NCBI RefSeq assembly: GCF_027359395.1
Contig: NZ_CP114778.1
Location: 62,001 to 126,000, forward strand
Direction of reading: 5' to 3'
From: Prochlorococcus marinus str. MIT 1013
GTDB lineage: Bacteria > Cyanobacteriota > Cyanobacteriia > PCC-6307 > Cyanobiaceae
Length of the DNA stretch: 64,000 bases
A program made the position numbers and the translations under genes. Position 1 is the first letter of the stretch; each line of letters opens with the position of its first letter. The notes under the pieces were generated by a model. The model made no database searches. It was not told where the DNA came from and worked only from the letters and a program-made list of their open reading frames with translations. Of this stretch, positions 9,579 through 18,738 are shown piece after piece.

Positions 9579-10970
9579 ATGAGTCAATTGATTTTTGGTT
9601 TTGAAGACCTATATAAAATTAATGCAATTCCTACCTTGGTTTTGTCTATAGGTTTGCTTGGAATTATAGGGATTTTACTAACGCTTGGAAGAAGATTAGA
9701 TTCGGCTATGAAGTTGGAGAGATTTGGTATCCCCATCGCCCTTTTAGTTGGAGCAATAGGTTTTTTGATTGGTCCTTATGGACCTTTCTCATTGCTACCA
9801 GAGAGAGTTCTGGATACTTGGATGAAGCTGCCAACCCCTTTGCTTACGTTGGTCTTTGCAACCTTAATGCTAGGTAGACCCATCCCCAGAGTTGGTGGGT
9901 TATGGAAACCAGTAGCATCCCAAGCGTTATTGGGGCTTTTATTAGGCTTTGGTCAATATGTTGTTGGGGGGGTAATTGTGCTGTCATTTTTGCTTCCCCA
10001 CTTAGGAGTTGACCCGCTCATGGGATGCATTATTGAAGTTGGTTTTGAAGGGGGCCATGGAGCTGCTGCAATTATGGGTGACAGTTTTAGAAAATTAGGC
10101 TTTCCTGAAGGATTAGATCTTGGATTCGCAATGGCAACAGTAGGGTTACTCGCTTCTACATTGCTAGGAAGTGGTTTGGTTGTTATTGGTAGGTTTTTGG
10201 GATGGCTAGTCCCAGCTGATAAATTGATAAATAATGATTTGAATGATGTTGATATGGAATTTAAACCGCTTGAACAATTTAGACTGCTTTTATGTAATTT
10301 TGCACTAGCTGGATTTGCTGTATTGATTGGTATCTTCCTGCTCTATTGCTTTAGATTGTCTTCTATATATGTGGGTGATATAAGTAAACAAGTGATATTA
10401 GCTTTTCCTGTTTTCCCATTAGCTTTAATGGGATCATTCTTTGTTAGATTTATAATAGAAAAAACTGAAAATACACAATTAGTTTCATCACTATTTCAGC
10501 GTGAGATAGGAATACTTTCAACAGATTTACTTATAATTACTGCAATGGCTGGGTTGAATTTACCATTATTGGTTAACTATTGGGTCCCAATTAGTATATT
10601 AGCTATTGGTGGATTGGTTTGGAACCTTGCAGGCATGTTGATTTTTTCTAGATTATTTTTTAGTGAGGAGTGGTTTGAAAGAGCAATTGCAGAGTTTGGC
10701 AATTCAACAGGTGTTGCAGCTAGTGGACTATTACTTTTGAGATTGGCAGATCCAAGAAACTCCACTAATACTTTACCTGTGTTTTCTGTTAAGCAATTAT
10801 TTCTTCAGCCACTTCTTTCAGGAGGCTTAATTACTGTAATTGCCCCTTTATTTATTAGTAATTTTGGTCTTAAAGGGTGGACAGTATTTTGTGGATTAAT
10901 CTCCTTGTTTTTATGTGTACTTGCAATATCCTTGCAGTCAAAATATACAAAAGCTTTTAATACCAATTAA
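9579..10970 (+). CDS. Sodium/glutamate symporter family (GltS-like)
   Basis: 463-residue polytopic inner-membrane protein with two inverted halves and about 10-12 hydrophobic helices. The segment VGFEGGHGAAAIMGDSF is the glycine-rich re-entrant motif of the GltS family, and a related motif in the second half is AEFGNSTGVAASGLLLLR. Family members import glutamate with sodium; substrate in this organism is unproven. It stands alone, with its own leader, and the next gene starts after about 60 bases. Confidence 0.85.
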   Translation: MSQLIFGFEDLYKINAIPTLVLSIGLLGIIGILLTLGRRLDSAMKLERFGIPIALLVGAIGFLIGPYGPFSLLPERVLDTWMKLPTPLLTLVFATLMLGRPIPRVGGLWKPVASQALLGLLLGFGQYVVGGVIVLSFLLPHLGVDPLMGCIIEVGFEGGHGAAAIMGDSFRKLGFPEGLDLGFAMATVGLLASTLLGSGLVVIGRFLGWLVPADKLINNDLNDVDMEFKPLEQFRLLLCNFALAGFAVLIGIFLLYCFRLSSIYVGDISKQVILAFPVFPLALMGSFFVRFIIEKTENTQLVSSLFQREIGILSTDLLIITAMAGLNLPLLVNYWVPISILAIGGLVWNLAGMLIFSRLFFSEEWFERAIAEFGNSTGVAASGLLLLRLADPRNSTNTLPVFSVKQLFLQPLLSGGLITVIAPLFISNFGLKGWTVFCGLISLFLCVLAISLQSKYTKAFNTN

Positions 10971-11032
10971 TACACTTAAGAAAAGTTATAATTGATTTGA
11001 ATATTGTTTATAAACCATTTTTCCTCTTGTAT

Positions 11033-11290
11033 ATGAACCGACAAATTCACCAAGAAATCCCCCCTCAAGAGTTAAAAGAAAAATGGTTTAAAAGTCATCT
11101 TTTAGGAAAAGAGGTTGAGTTAAGAGAACTCTATGAATTACCTCAGGGGCAGTTGGATTTAGTCATGGCAGAAACTGCTGAGTTTAGAAGCGATATAGGA
11201 AATAGAGATAGGAATCTAGGTAAGTTTTGTACAGCTGGCTATTTTTTAGAGTTATCCAGAATAATTGATAAAAGAAGAGCTTCAGAATAA
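11033..11290 (+). CDS. Small protein of unknown function
   Basis: 85 residues from the ATG giving MNRQIHQEIPPQELKEKWF; a TTG 36 bases earlier is also possible but adds only a hydrophobic leader. Soluble, charged, no recognised domain. A run of three TTTAATA repeats separates it from the convergent GST-like gene. Confidence 0.65.
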   Translation: MNRQIHQEIPPQELKEKWFKSHLLGKEVELRELYELPQGQLDLVMAETAEFRSDIGNRDRNLGKFCTAGYFLELSRIIDKRRASE

Positions 11291-11292
11291 TT

Positions 11293-11313
11293 TTTAATAT
11301 TTAATATTTAATA
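11293..11313 (+). repeat. Three tandem copies of 7-mer TTTAATA
   Basis: A short perfect tandem repeat filling the gap between two convergent genes. It is low-complexity AT sequence and may simply reflect slippage. Confidence 0.85.
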
Positions 11314-11315
11314 TT

Positions 11316-11987
11316 TTATTGTCCAAAAATCAGTGGCTGGTTTTTCTTATTCCAAGGTTCATTTTTTCTCATAACTATTGGATAATTCTTATGAGTAAAA
11401 AAATAATTTAACCAACTTCTTAAAAATCTGATTTCATTATTTTGATCAAATTTTGTAATATCCGCTATTCTAAATTGCCTTACAAATGGCCAGATTGCCC
11501 AATCAGCAAGGGTTTCTTTTTCATCAACAAGAAAGAGAGGTTTTCCTTTTTCAAAACATTCTTTTAATCTATTGTTTAAAGATAAAAGTATTTCCATCCC
11601 AGCATCTCGATGAGTTTCTGATTCATCAGCATTGAATCTAGATGAATACTTAAATCGATCTAAATGATATTTAAATATTTTATCATTTGTTTCTATAAGA
11701 TTAAATATTTCTTGTGATTTTTCGTTGTTATTATAGCTTAGTAATGTATACATATTAGATCTTTTAATACTCCAGATCATAATGTCTATACTCTCATCAA
11801 TTACTTTATTTAAGCTAGTCTTTAATACAGGTACTGTTGCTTTCTTGGAAATTTGAATTAATTCAATAGGCTTGTTCTTAAGATCGACCTCTCTTAACTC
11901 AACTATCTGATTTGTATTTAACAAAGCCCATCTAGCTCTGATGGCATATGGACATCTTCTAAAACTATATAGAATATTGTTCTTCAT
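11316..11987 (-). CDS. Glutathione S-transferase-like protein
   Basis: An N-terminal thioredoxin-fold domain (YSFRRCPYAIRARWALL, then KKATVPVLKT with the cis-proline) followed by an all-helical domain, the GST layout. The CPY motif suggests an omega or glutaredoxin-like catalytic cysteine. I chose the ATG giving MKNNILYSFRRC because AGGA lies six bases upstream; an earlier in-frame ATG at 12023 would add 12 residues. Substrate unknown. It is convergent with the small gene before it. Confidence 0.8.
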   Translation of the reverse strand: MKNNILYSFRRCPYAIRARWALLNTNQIVELREVDLKNKPIELIQISKKATVPVLKTSLNKVIDESIDIMIWSIKRSNMYTLLSYNNNEKSQEIFNLIETNDKIFKYHLDRFKYSSRFNADESETHRDAGMEILLSLNNRLKECFEKGKPLFLVDEKETLADWAIWPFVRQFRIADITKFDQNNEIRFLRSWLNYFFTHKNYPIVMRKNEPWNKKNQPLIFGQ

Positions 11988-12172
11988 AACTTTCCTGTTA
12001 AAATCATCTTGTGACCAATTCATAAATATGATTATTCAATCATATAAATCGTAAATAGAATGTTTTCTACAAATGTATCCTTTACGATTCTTTTTGGAAA
12101 TTATATTTTATTATAAAATATAATCCATTATCTTTATATTCCTCACGCTTCATTTCTCAAGAAAATTAAATT

Positions 12173-12733
12173 ATGTCAGGATTTGTTTATTTAATGAAAA
12201 ATGGTGATTTATATAAGCTTGGATGTACCAGTGATTTGAAAAGTGAGGCTAATAAAATGAAGCCAGGTGAAATAATTTCTTCTTTCAAAACAAATGATCC
12301 AAAATCGTTTGAGGTGAGACTGTTAAGACTTTACAAGAAAAAAAGAATTCCGGATACTAACTATTTTCGTTTATCTGAATCAGAGGTGAATAATTGCATA
12401 AAACACTTAGAAGGTAAAAGTAATTTACCAAAAAGCATAGATGATGAGTTGAAAATTGGATTTAATGGATCTTTGCTGTTTGCATCTATAACTTTTTTGG
12501 TCTCATTTCTTATTAATAAAATGTTTATATTTAGTTTTTTCCTTTCAATGCTATTGGCATCTTTACCTATGTGGACACTTGCTATTCTAGGCAGCTTTGG
12601 AGGTTACGATACAGATGACCTTAAACTTTTCTCGACAGTTTCTAATAGGATAAAAGGTCTTTTGATAGGAATCTCTTTCACTTCTTTCGCTTATGTTCTA
12701 TATACATTCTACCGTTCTTCCTTTGCTTTTTAA
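12173..12733 (+). CDS. GIY-YIG (T5orf172/MUG113-like) domain fused to membrane helices
   Basis: Residues 1-80 look like a T5orf172/MUG113-type GIY-YIG nuclease-like domain: GFVYLMKNGDLYKLGCTSD, a helix with Arg (FEVRLLRLYKKKR) and the ending NYFRLSESEV. Residues 98-114, 117-142 and 161-180 are hydrophobic and predicted to span the membrane. The combination puts the nuclease-like domain at the cytoplasmic face. Whether it cuts DNA is unknown. It stands alone, followed by another small membrane protein. Confidence 0.75.
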   Translation: MSGFVYLMKNGDLYKLGCTSDLKSEANKMKPGEIISSFKTNDPKSFEVRLLRLYKKKRIPDTNYFRLSESEVNNCIKHLEGKSNLPKSIDDELKIGFNGSLLFASITFLVSFLINKMFIFSFFLSMLLASLPMWTLAILGSFGGYDTDDLKLFSTVSNRIKGLLIGISFTSFAYVLYTFYRSSFAF

Positions 12734-12834
12734 AATAAACAATCATTTATTATTTTTATACATATAATTTATGATTTCTTGCTTAATTATGAAAATATAG
12801 CTATAAAGTCTTTAAGGCTAATTTTTTAGCGACC

Positions 12835-13089
12835 ATGAACATTTCTGATTATCTTCAATTTTTAGAACCAATACAAGAACAGCTTAACAAGGTTTATTCT
12901 ATAGCTTCTTTAGCCCTTACAGTATTGATTTGTTTGTGGCTTTTTAACTTTATAGTTGGTCTAATACAACGTACGTATTCAGTGGGGAGAGCTATAGGAA
13001 GTTTTTATAGGAATTACTTTCACAAGTATATTAGGAAGGCTATTCTTGGGGTCTTGAATACATTCAACAAGACAACTAATCCTATTTAG
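12835..13089 (+). CDS. Small membrane protein of unknown function
   Basis: 84 residues with one strong hydrophobic segment (about 22-45, SIASLALTVLICLWLFNFIVG) and a basic, aromatic tail (RNYFHKYIRKAILGVLNTF). No family recognised. It lies about 100 bases after the GIY-YIG membrane protein on the same strand. Confidence 0.65.
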   Translation: MNISDYLQFLEPIQEQLNKVYSIASLALTVLICLWLFNFIVGLIQRTYSVGRAIGSFYRNYFHKYIRKAILGVLNTFNKTTNPI

Positions 13090-13110
13090 AAAATAAAATA
13101 ATCCTTTCTT

Positions 13111-13824
13111 CTAGTTTGTTGTTTCAAGTATACAGTTAAGTGCAATTTCAAAAGGAACTGAACTGTTAGGTAATACAAGTAAATTTGAACAAATATTTGC
13201 AATATCATTAGTCTGGATCATATCTTTTTTGGGAAATTTATTTATTTCTTTTGCCATATCCGTATTTACCCAACCAGGACAAATGGCTGTAACTCTGATT
13301 CCTTTACTCCATCCTTCATTTCGCATGGTTTGGCATAAGCTCATTAAGGCGAATTTGCTCATTGAGTAGCTGGCCAAGTTTCCTTTTGATCGTTTTCCAC
13401 TCATCGATACTAATACAATAATTCTAGCTGAATTACTCATCGATAAATACTTCCATGCATCTTTTGTTAATATCCATGGGCCCATAACATTAACTCTCCA
13501 GATATCTTCTATTTCCTGCATTTCATTATCATTAAATATGAGATTTGTTTTCTTTAATATTCCAGCACAATGAATAATAGTATCAATATTTTTAAAAGTT
13601 TTGACTGTATTTTCTACCCATCTTTTTGATGACTTTCTATCAGTTGCGTCATAAGTATGTACAACGAATTTTTCTGGACTATGCGATTTCGGATCTAAAG
13701 GTGTATTTATTAATTTATCTTTTTTTCTGATTCCTAAGCTTAAACAATGTCCTTCTTCAATTAGTTTTAATGCTATCGCTTTACCTATACCTCTGCTTGC
13801 TCCACTTATAAGAATCTTTCTCAT
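13111..13824 (-). CDS. Short-chain dehydrogenase/reductase
   Basis: NAD(P)-dependent oxidoreductase of the classical SDR type, 237 residues. Cofactor motif SGASRGIG at residues 7-14; catalytic Ser140, Tyr153 and Lys157 in LVSMSG...SYSMSK. Its ATG overlaps the stop of the lycopene cyclase gene by four bases (ATGA), so it is translationally coupled and may act in the same pigment pathway, though the substrate is unknown. Confidence 0.88.
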   Translation of the reverse strand: MRKILISGASRGIGKAIALKLIEEGHCLSLGIRKKDKLINTPLDPKSHSPEKFVVHTYDATDRKSSKRWVENTVKTFKNIDTIIHCAGILKKTNLIFNDNEMQEIEDIWRVNVMGPWILTKDAWKYLSMSNSARIIVLVSMSGKRSKGNLASYSMSKFALMSLCQTMRNEGWSKGIRVTAICPGWVNTDMAKEINKFPKKDMIQTNDIANICSNLLVLPNSSVPFEIALNCILETTN

Positions 13825-15107
13825 TTATTATTAACTAATAATGCTTTAAACAATAAATTTAATTCTCTACCTTGCATTAGCATTAGACCTTGTTTGATAG
13901 CCCAAGGTGATTTCTTAAACATTTTCCACATAGCTGATATTAATTCTTTAATGCTGAGGGTATTTGTAAGAAATCCATACCATTGTTTGTTAGGTAAGCT
14001 AAAAAATTCGATAAAAAAACCTCTAAGCAACTTTTCTTCGAATCTCATCAATTTTTCTAATCCAAATTTATAAATAGCTTGTTTTCTTCTAAGTTCTGAT
14101 GGCCATAAGACTTGCCAACCCTTTTTCGCTAGTGAAGCTGATGATGCTTTTTTGTCTTTCATTGCTAGTGAAAGAGCTTTAGCAACTTTAGGGGCCCTTC
14201 TTAATAGGCTTCCAACCATGTATCCAGATGCGGGGTGAACCATCCCAGCAGAACCTCCAAAGCCAAGGACCGGTTGAGATAGATCAGGAATAGGCATGTT
14301 CATAGGCAAATATGAACCGTGTTCTTCATGCTCAAGGCTCTTTATTTCTAAACCCCGAGTCTCCAACCTTTTTTCCAGTCTTCTTTTTAACTCATCAAGA
14401 GAGACTGGTGGAAATAAACCCAAGGATGTTTCTTCTAAGAAAAACTTTCCATCACCCATATCCATAGCGTATAAAAACGTTGGAGCTTCTTTTCTTTCCT
14501 CTGGATTCAAGTGGTCGCAGCGATAATCCATTAGAACAAATTGCCCTTTCTCGACGGGAGGTTCGTTGAACTCTCCTACGATTCCATAACAAGTTTGAAC
14601 GGCTACAGGTCCTTGGTTAGGAGCTTTGATGAAAACAGGTTTGTAACCAGTTGCGTCAATTACTAACCGAGCATTAAGTTCTTTACCGTTAGTAGTTTTA
14701 ACTGTACTGATTAATTGATTAGTTTCTAAGTTGATTGCTGATCCTTTATGCCATTTTATTTCAGCTTTATTGCATTGCTCTAACCAATAAGCTTGTAATT
14801 TATTTTTATCAAAAAGACCATAATCTCTATTATGTTTAGTAATTTCATTCTTTTTAGAATTTGGATCCTTGTCTCCCTCACCAAAATAACTAATGGTGTT
14901 TATCCATCTATGTTCAAGCAAATGACTTAGACCAAGTTCGTCAACCTCTTCACCCCAAATACCATAAGTGAAGGGCCAAGGTTCCTCTGGCGATTGCTCC
15001 GATAAGATTTCAATATTTAAGTTTTCAATTGCTAATGCTGCCGCTATTGATAAAGCGCCTGGGCCTGAGCCAAGTACTAGAGCATCTTTTAATGCACTAG
15101 TACTCAT
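13821..15107 (-). CDS. crtL: Lycopene cyclase, plant-type CrtL family
   Basis: FAD-containing enzyme that closes the end rings of lycopene to make alpha- or beta-carotene. N-terminal dinucleotide motif LVLGSGPGALSIAAALA; the CrtL/LCY motifs MDYR and FFLEETSLG are present. 428 residues, close to cyanobacterial CrtL and plant cyclases. Prochlorococcus has both a beta cyclase and a second beta/epsilon-type cyclase; I cannot tell with certainty which this is. It is transcribed first in a pair with the overlapping SDR gene. Confidence 0.9.
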   Translation of the reverse strand: MSTSALKDALVLGSGPGALSIAAALAIENLNIEILSEQSPEEPWPFTYGIWGEEVDELGLSHLLEHRWINTISYFGEGDKDPNSKKNEITKHNRDYGLFDKNKLQAYWLEQCNKAEIKWHKGSAINLETNQLISTVKTTNGKELNARLVIDATGYKPVFIKAPNQGPVAVQTCYGIVGEFNEPPVEKGQFVLMDYRCDHLNPEERKEAPTFLYAMDMGDGKFFLEETSLGLFPPVSLDELKRRLEKRLETRGLEIKSLEHEEHGSYLPMNMPIPDLSQPVLGFGGSAGMVHPASGYMVGSLLRRAPKVAKALSLAMKDKKASSASLAKKGWQVLWPSELRRKQAIYKFGLEKLMRFEEKLLRGFFIEFFSLPNKQWYGFLTNTLSIKELISAMWKMFKKSPWAIKQGLMLMQGRELNLLFKALLVNNK

Positions 15108-15405
15108 GGCTCACCTTGAAGAAAAATTCCGTTTCCGTTTACTTGGAATCGAAAAATAGGATTTAATTTCTTAGGGTAAAATTTAGTTATTTGAGCGACT
15201 CCCTGGATTACCACTTTAAACACCTATGTCTATAGAATCAAGAATAGCTCGTGATGGCATTAACAATGAATTGTATTAATGTTTTTTATCAACTTAATGA
15301 GTTTATTTTATTTTTAAGTATGTATGAAGACTTTTTGATTGAAAACTGAAATAATAAAAAACTTAATTTAATTCCAAAATCATTTATTATTGAAATTAAA
15401 AATTT

Positions 15406-16428
15406 ATGACAGAAAAATCAAATAGTTATAAAAAAAATAAACCTTTAACTATTTTTATAACAGGTGGTTCATCAGGTATTGGCTATAAGGCTTGTTTAGA
15501 ATTAATTTCCCTAGGTCATAATATAATTTTACCATGTAAAAATATATACAGGGCGAATGAAGTATTGACTAATTTATTTAATCAATTGCCAGTTAAGTTA
15601 TATACGAAAGGGGATATTTATACTCCAATAATGGATCTTTCTGATTTGAAAAGTATTGATTCTCTTTGTTCTGAAGTTAAAAAGAGATGCTTGAAAATTG
15701 ATATTTTAATTTTGAATGCTGGACTTCAATATACAGGCTCAAAAATACCTAGAAGGTCAGCTCAGGGAATTGAATTAACTTTTGCGGTTAATCATTTAGC
15801 ACATTTCTATTTGACACAAAAGATCTTACCTTTTTTAGATAGAAGTGATGATTCGAAAATAATTATCACCTCTTCAGAAGTTCATAATCCTAAAAGTGGT
15901 GGAGGGAAAGTAGGAGCTAAGGCCAACTTAGGAAACCTAAAAGGATTAGAATCTTGTAAAGGATTTGAGATGATTGATGGAAATAAATTTAATGCTGATA
16001 AAGCATATAAAGATAGTAAATTGTGTAATATTCTTTTTGCAAGAAAGTTAAGTAATTATTTAATTAGAAAAAACTTATCAATTCCAGTTATTGCATGGGC
16101 ACCAGGCTTAGTTATCTCTAGAGATAATCAAGGGTTTTTTAGGTATAGTAGTCAATATAATCAATTAGGACAATTATTATTCTCTTTTCTAGCTAGAGAT
16201 CTGTTAAGAATAACTACATCAAATAAAGATGCGGGGTTACTTTTAACTAATTTAGCCTGTTTGTCTAAATATAATAAGCCAGGTTTCAATTATTATAGTA
16301 ATAAAATCATTTCATCAGGTAATTTTATTTTTGAAAAATCTGATATCAGTAATGATGCCCGTAGAGAAGATTTAGCTGATAATTTATGGGAATTATCTAA
16401 ATCTTTAATAGATAAGGTACTTAGATGA
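15406..16428 (+). CDS. Short-chain dehydrogenase resembling protochlorophyllide reductase
   Basis: 340-residue SDR with NADP motif TGGSSGIG (residues 19-26) and catalytic Tyr201/Lys205 in AYKDSKLCNILFARKL, a segment very like that of light-dependent protochlorophyllide oxidoreductase (POR). The long inserts and HSEVHNPKSGGG-like region (here SSEVHNPKSGGG) also recall POR. True POR is expected elsewhere in the genome, so this may be a divergent paralogue with another substrate. It diverges from the lycopene cyclase gene and converges on mscS. Confidence 0.8.
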   Translation: MTEKSNSYKKNKPLTIFITGGSSGIGYKACLELISLGHNIILPCKNIYRANEVLTNLFNQLPVKLYTKGDIYTPIMDLSDLKSIDSLCSEVKKRCLKIDILILNAGLQYTGSKIPRRSAQGIELTFAVNHLAHFYLTQKILPFLDRSDDSKIIITSSEVHNPKSGGGKVGAKANLGNLKGLESCKGFEMIDGNKFNADKAYKDSKLCNILFARKLSNYLIRKNLSIPVIAWAPGLVISRDNQGFFRYSSQYNQLGQLLFSFLARDLLRITTSNKDAGLLLTNLACLSKYNKPGFNYYSNKIISSGNFIFEKSDISNDARREDLADNLWELSKSLIDKVLR

Positions 16429-16435
16429 ATTTAGC

Positions 16436-17452
16436 TTATTTATTCACATGAATTGTTTGAGTAGGATATGCGAAACTAATATTTTCATTTTGGAACTTCT
16501 TCATTATTTCTAGATTAATTTCTTGTTGAGCTGACATTGCTTGAAGATAATCACTTGTGGGAATGTAATAGACAAGTTCAAAATCAAGACTACTATTTGC
16601 AAATTCGATAAAATGACATCTGTCGAAGATGGCGTTTTCAGTTTTGTCAACGATATTTTTGATCATAATAGGTATGTTTTTTGTTTGTTCATATGTAGTT
16701 TCATAGACCACACCTAATTTATGAACTAGTCTTCTTTTCTTCATCTCAGCATAATTTGAGATTACTCCATTTGTTAGTCTGCTATTACTCATTACTATTG
16801 CTTCTCCGTTAATACTTCTTAAGCGTGTGGATCTAACACCTACACTCTCAACTTTTGCCCAGATTCCTTCAATATGAATAAACTGACCACTCTGAAATGG
16901 TTTATCAAGGAGGATTGTTATGTATTCGAAGAATTCTTGAACTGGTTCCTTTAAAGCGAGGCCAGCTCCTATACCTCCTGCACTTAATAAAGCCCAAATA
17001 GCTGCCATTTGGACACCCATATTTTGAAGATAAAAAATTACTCCCAAACTCCATACAGATGCCCCAACCATTGGACTAAGTGAACGGATCATTTCGCTGA
17101 TCGATTGATCATTGATTTTGCTTGCCCATCTTTGTATTATTTTCAAAAACACTCTATTTACAAATCTGACTATATAAATAAGGCATAGAAACTTACTAAT
17201 ACCAATTAATGTCTTATCCACCATTCCACCAATTAGTAAAACTTTCCATGCAACTATGAAACTTAAGATAAAACCTAAAGGTTTAATAGTCTCAATTAAA
17301 AGAGAAGCTACATAGTCATCTGTTTTGCTTTGTGTGGCAGAGGTTATTCTCCTTAAAACCTTTTTTAGGATTTTTGGACTTACTAGGGAGATAATGCAAC
17401 CTACACTAAAAGTAAGTAATGAAATAATTATGTTTTTATAAAAATCATCCAT
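16436..17452 (-). CDS. MscS-family mechanosensitive channel
   Basis: Three N-terminal hydrophobic helices (about 8-28, 53-73, 75-100) and a pore-lining helix rich in Gly and Ala (AIWALLSAGGIGAGLALKEPVQEF), followed by the beta domain with the PFQSGQFIHIEG segment and a cytoplasmic vestibule. 338 residues, the small MscS type. It would release solutes under hypo-osmotic stress in the inner membrane. It converges with the POR-like gene with 7 bases between the stops. Confidence 0.9.
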   Translation of the reverse strand: MDDFYKNIIISLLTFSVGCIISLVSPKILKKVLRRITSATQSKTDDYVASLLIETIKPLGFILSFIVAWKVLLIGGMVDKTLIGISKFLCLIYIVRFVNRVFLKIIQRWASKINDQSISEMIRSLSPMVGASVWSLGVIFYLQNMGVQMAAIWALLSAGGIGAGLALKEPVQEFFEYITILLDKPFQSGQFIHIEGIWAKVESVGVRSTRLRSINGEAIVMSNSRLTNGVISNYAEMKKRRLVHKLGVVYETTYEQTKNIPIMIKNIVDKTENAIFDRCHFIEFANSSLDFELVYYIPTSDYLQAMSAQQEINLEIMKKFQNENISFAYPTQTIHVNK

Positions 17453-17517
17453 GATGTCAGATTACTTTTCTTCAGACTGCCTGAAAAAAATCATTTGTCT
17501 AGAGATTTTCTGATTAT

Positions 17518-18126
17518 TTAATTTGAAAATGAATTTTTTAAAATTTTACTAATCTCTCTAAATTCTTTTCTACTAGAGGTCTTACATAATTCACATATTA
17601 GACTTTCAGTTGTGGACGCAACGGCTCCAGATAATATAAGCCTTAGAAAAGCGGTATCATTATCTATTTCATTCCTACTTCCTATCGCATCTCTTGGAAT
17701 TAGTATGTTGAATCCTTTTTGTAAAAGCCCAATAGATGTTTGAAGAATGCAGATATGACTCTCAATTCCACAAACTATTATATTTTTAAAATTATATTTA
17801 TCTATAAAACTTATGAAGTTTTTATTTTCGCTGCAACTAAATTCCATTTTTTCAAATTTAGTGTATTCATTATTGTCTAAAATTGATTCTAAAGTTGTAC
17901 CAAGTTTCAATGGATTTTGTTCAGTAAGAGCGATTCGAACATTGAGCAAATTGCATGTATCAATAAGCCTTTTTATGTTAAATATTAATAGTTGATTACC
18001 CTTGATATTACTTATAAGCTTTTGTTGAACATCTACAATAAGTAGTAATGTCTCATTCTCTAATAATGTTTTACTAGTATTACTTACTTTGATTAGGTTA
18101 GGGTTCTTACTTAAAAATTGATTCAT
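17518..18126 (-). CDS. Isochorismatase-like cysteine hydrolase
   Basis: 202 residues. The expected catalytic triad is present: Asp32 in LLIVDVQQKL, Lys93 in TKFEKMEF and Cys126 in GIESHICILQT. The family includes nicotinamidases and isochorismatases; the substrate here is not evident. The C-terminal 50 residues (AVASTTESLICELCKTSS) match the YcaC-like subgroup. It lies 65 bases before mscS on the same strand. Confidence 0.85.
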   Translation of the reverse strand: MNQFLSKNPNLIKVSNTSKTLLENETLLLIVDVQQKLISNIKGNQLLIFNIKRLIDTCNLLNVRIALTEQNPLKLGTTLESILDNNEYTKFEKMEFSCSENKNFISFIDKYNFKNIIVCGIESHICILQTSIGLLQKGFNILIPRDAIGSRNEIDNDTAFLRLILSGAVASTTESLICELCKTSSRKEFREISKILKNSFSN

Positions 18127-18269
18127 TTAAGAATTTCTTTTTATATGATTTAAATATAAATCATATACTCAATTTAGACATCATTTCTAACTAAAACATG
18201 TCGATGAAAGCATCTTTCTCTTGCAAGCAGTTCTCATTACGCTAGTCTATTGAGAAAATAAGGCTGCTA

Positions 18270-18728
18270 TTGGTTTCTCCCACTTCTTATCGTACGCATC
18301 CCTCTCCTTTCGAGTCTGGTCTGCATTCAGATGGTAAAAGAATGACTCCTCAAAGGAAAAAGGTTCTATCTTTGTTTGAAGAGATCGGTTCAGGCATCCA
18401 TCTCAGTGCGGAGGAGGTACATTCCAAATTGACAAGTGCTGGTGAGAAGGTTTCTCTTGCAACTATTTACAGAACGTTAAGACTCTTAGTCAAGATGACT
18501 TTTCTTAATGAACTTGATTTAAGTGAAGGGGGGAATAGGTTTGAATTGCTTAGTCATGATCATCCAGATCATCATCATTTGATTTGTATTCGCTGCGGTA
18601 GAACTGAAGAGTTTGAAAATAACGAAGTTATCAATGCTGGTAAAGCAGCAGCTGAAAATTTCGGATTTAAACTATTGGAATCATCGTTAAATGTAAGAGC
18701 ATTATGTCCGATGTGTCTTAACGAATAA
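18270..18728 (+). CDS. Fur-family transcriptional regulator
   Basis: 152 residues: winged-helix DNA-binding domain (about 25-95, LATIYRTLRLL recognition helix) and a dimerisation domain with the HDHPDHHHLIC metal site. Two Cys pairs, 106/109 and 146/149, make the structural zinc site. It could be Fur, Zur or PerR; the sequence does not settle which. The start is TTG, since no ATG fits before the conserved DNA-binding part. It converges with the arsS-like gene. Confidence 0.9.
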   Translation: MVSPTSYRTHPSPFESGLHSDGKRMTPQRKKVLSLFEEIGSGIHLSAEEVHSKLTSAGEKVSLATIYRTLRLLVKMTFLNELDLSEGGNRFELLSHDHPDHHHLICIRCGRTEEFENNEVINAGKAAAENFGFKLLESSLNVRALCPMCLNE

Positions 18729-18738
18729 ATCTTTGTTT

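Noticed and set aside
12120-12175. The CCTCACGCTTC stretch as a Yfr1-type small RNA motif.
   Set aside because: It differs from the conserved Yfr1 core and no flanking stem-loops or terminator are seen.
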